A stretch of DNA of 64,000 bases from Pohlia nutans. Its lineage: Eukaryota > Streptophyta > Bryopsida > Bryales > Mniaceae. Below the pieces are notes generated by a model that had not been told where the DNA came from, searched no databases, and saw only the letters and a program-made list of their open reading frames with translations. Every line of letters begins with the position of its first letter. Within the stretch, counting starts at the first letter, position 1. A program made the translations under genes and the position numbers. This document shows, in pieces, positions 61,863 through 64,000 of the stretch. Location: assembly GCA_022496805.1 (NCBI GenBank), contig CM040086.1, forward strand, positions 14,944,501 through 15,008,500, given 5' to 3'.

Positions 61863-62387
61863 AGCCAGTGAGTGAGTGAGTGATTCACGCACCAGGCAGC
61901 TTCAAGAGAAGATGAAGCAGCGCCTCATATCATCACCAGTGAGAAATCTGTGAGTGAAGAAGAGAGTGTGGAGCTCCTGTGAAGCTGGAGATCCAACGAT
62001 CTGGGGCATTGATTGATTGATGGTTTGAAGAGTGAGGCGATTGTTCTCAGCTGGTTTGGTTGGTTGGATGCCCCGCCGTTGGTCTCGACGACTCCGCCGG
62101 GCGGGTGCCCACCAAAGGCAGAAAGAAAGAATGCGAAGGTGGGTAACTTAGCCAGATGGTGGATTGTTGGCCGTGGGGGTTAATCCATTCCTTCCTTCCG
62201 ACAAGCGAAGAGCGCGTTCTCACTTCCGGGAGGCTGCCAGCCTCTGCTTTCCTTTTCCTTGCTTGGCTCTCCGTCTCCCTCGCACCGCCCACTCCTCATT
62301 GGACCCTGGGATGGATGAAACTCTTTTCATCCATCCGTGGGTTTCTGTTATATCACCCGTTTTCTAATATCACATTTGTGGTTTTCT
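61863..62387. other. Upstream region of the hydrolase gene
   Basis: GC-richer than its surroundings with no convincing open frame; presumed 5' untranslated leader and promoter of the minus-strand hydrolase gene. GTGAGTGAGTGAGTGA lies just 5' of the start codon. Confidence 0.4.
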
Positions 62388-62389
62388 TA

Positions 62390-62530
62390 GATAGATAGAT
62401 AGAAACTCCAGTCCCTTTTTAGCAAGGGGCCGGCGTGAATAAAGTGTCCGTTGGTAATGTTAATGACCCGGTGCCCACCGGACAAGGGGACATTGGGACA
62501 ATATTACTCTCCCTTTTCGGGGATGGATAC
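62390..62530 (-). mobile_element. LINE 3'-end fragment, minus orientation
   Basis: On the minus strand: CCCCGAAAAGGGAGAGTA, CTTGTCCGGTGGGCACCG, GGACACTTTATTCACGCCGG and a (TATC)n tail. This is the same 3' module as at 8895-9036 and 26680-26809. The 5' limit is uncertain. Confidence 0.65.
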
Positions 62531-63572
62531 TACAGTGACACACTATGCTAGATCCTACCTAGCCACTAGTGCCTTGAAAATACCGGACATGGTATCCCTC
62601 CTCCAAAGGGCTTTGAGGTACTCATACAACAAGGTTCAAGGACCCCCACCATAGTTGGGTGGACTATGGTGGTTGGTTTTCTTACAAATAAATGTTTGTA
62701 ATCAAAACCTAGGGCCTTATATAGCATAATAGAGTACATTGAATGGTGTATTTAGTGTTCGAGGAGAATTGGTATTTTTATCACAATTCGTTCAAAGGTG
62801 AAGAAAAATAGTGTCACTTGTTGTTCTCACTTTCATTGAGAGTGCTACATTCTTTTCAAGTAATGAGAGTGACATGAGGTGGCATGCCAAATTTACTGTA
62901 AAGTTGCCATATATCATTGGAACACTACGTTTGTTTTTTTTTACAAGGACGCTATATCTCCTTAAAATGAAATAGTGTTTAGTAGTGTCCCGGGACACTA
63001 AATACACCATTTTGTGTAGTGCAATGGAGCATCCTTTTAAAAACTGGATCGAAAAAAATCTTCACTTAAATTCACTTTTTAAAGTGACAAAGGAATGTCA
63101 TTTGTATTCCGTGGATTTTGGAACTATTGTGTCATTGTCACATAAACTTAGTTTCTAATTGTAACTAGACTATGTTCATTGCAAAAGGATGTTGGCTTTC
63201 ATTGCTCTAGTATGCTATGTACTACACGACAAAAACAAGAAATTGCAAAACTTCTTCTAACGTTGCACTTTATTTCTCAAAAGTTTTCTTTTTTAATTAT
63301 TGTTATTGTTATTTTTTATTCAAAGTTTTAGGCAATAGTGTTTAGTAATATTGAACTACATTTATTGTGCTATGCCACTCTACTTCATTGCTATGTACAT
63401 CCCAAAGCAACATCCAAAGCTAAAAAAGTTGTTTCATGTCATTGTTGCTATTTCTTTGACTTTCTCCTATGTGGTAACCATTTACTAGTGTGGACTAATG
63501 GAAAATGTCTATTTTCAAAAATCTCCCCTCAAATGGTAGGAGCCTTAGTTTTCTCATACAATAGATGTTGGG
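62531..63572. other. Intergenic, nothing recognised
   Basis: A/T-rich sequence. CCACCATAGTTGGGTGGACTATGGTGG near 62647 is a local hairpin. No gene seen. Confidence 0.35.
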
Positions 63573-63977
63573 TTAACCCCTAAACGTCCAGAAAGCGAAC
63601 GATCATCTGTCATTGACTTTTGGCAGTGTGGATATTTACTATATAATTTATAGGAAGTTAGCTTCATCTATGTGTGATCCAATTAGAAATGGATGATTTG
63701 TGAAAAATTTATGCCTCATTTCATGTTGTAGTGATTTACCCACAATTTCATGTTATAGTTATTCATAGTCAAATTGCAAAAAAAAATCAATTTCAAGTTT
63801 CAAATTTTATATAAAAATATTGGTGATAGCAATAGCAGATCTAATCATATGGATAGAATTTAAAATTTATAATGTACAACTTTTATTCATACATCACATT
63901 CAAACTATCCCTCTAGATCGCATTTTATGATGCATCTTTGCAAAACTGCCAAATCTGGAGAGGGGTTTAGGGGCTAA
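63573..63977. mobile_element. piggyBac-like MITE (family E), copy 2
   Basis: The left end is TTAACCCCTAAACGTCC; the right end GGTTTAGGGGCTAA has the TTAA mutated to CTAA. The interior is the reverse complement of 48126-48704. Confidence 0.7.
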
Positions 63978-64000
63978 ACAGAGAATTGGCATATTGTACC

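Overview
The window reads as nuclear DNA of a streptophyte (plant-lineage) eukaryote, most plausibly a charophyte-type alga; the exact organism cannot be fixed from sequence alone. Plant-lineage evidence is a GT43 (IRX14-type) xylosyltransferase gene, a plant-type coiled-coil gene (At5g41620/BRANCHLESS TRICHOMES-like) and an ABHD11-type hydrolase gene of the plastid-targeted kind. Mixed in are things not usual for seed plants: a Tc1-type DD34E transposon, a swarm of TTAA-flanked piggyBac-like MITEs, and an FNDC3-like protein with eight fibronectin III domains. Genes are intron-rich, with GT-AG introns whose reading frames I could join consistently.

Layout: 321-2321 (+) GT43 gene in 4 exons. 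2.3-12.4 kb is gene-poor and AT-rich, with nested MITEs, a 5'-truncated LINE holding a tRNA-like insertion, a head-to-head MITE pair and a 1.3-kb foldback element. 13.4-26.8 kb is a long, decayed non-LTR retrotransposon (LINE) with an RRM-like ORF1 and an ORF2 with AP-endonuclease, reverse transcriptase, RNase H and Cys/His segments. Its inter-ORF spacer carries two 2A-like motifs, and its + strand is strikingly G-poor. 27.4-29.9 kb is a cluster of MITEs. 30733-39829 (+) is the 20-exon FNDC3-like gene. 40569-43000 (-) is the 4-exon coiled-coil gene, with a foldback MITE in an intron. 46061-47688 is a Tc1 element with a broken transposase. 47.7-50.7 kb holds more MITEs and 51.4 kb a SINE-like tRNA head. 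52206-61862 (-) is the 13-exon ABHD11-like gene, whose introns hold about eleven MITE copies. The right end has another LINE tail and a MITE.

The four host genes show no shared pathway: one is Golgi cell-wall synthesis, one a tail-anchored FN3 scaffold, one a cytoskeleton-type coiled coil and one a serine hydrolase. The dominant theme is repeat biology: at least four non-autonomous DNA-transposon families, nested in each other and in introns, plus one LINE family at four sites. Exon joins were made by reading splice sites and phase by eye; they are self-consistent but not backed by transcripts.
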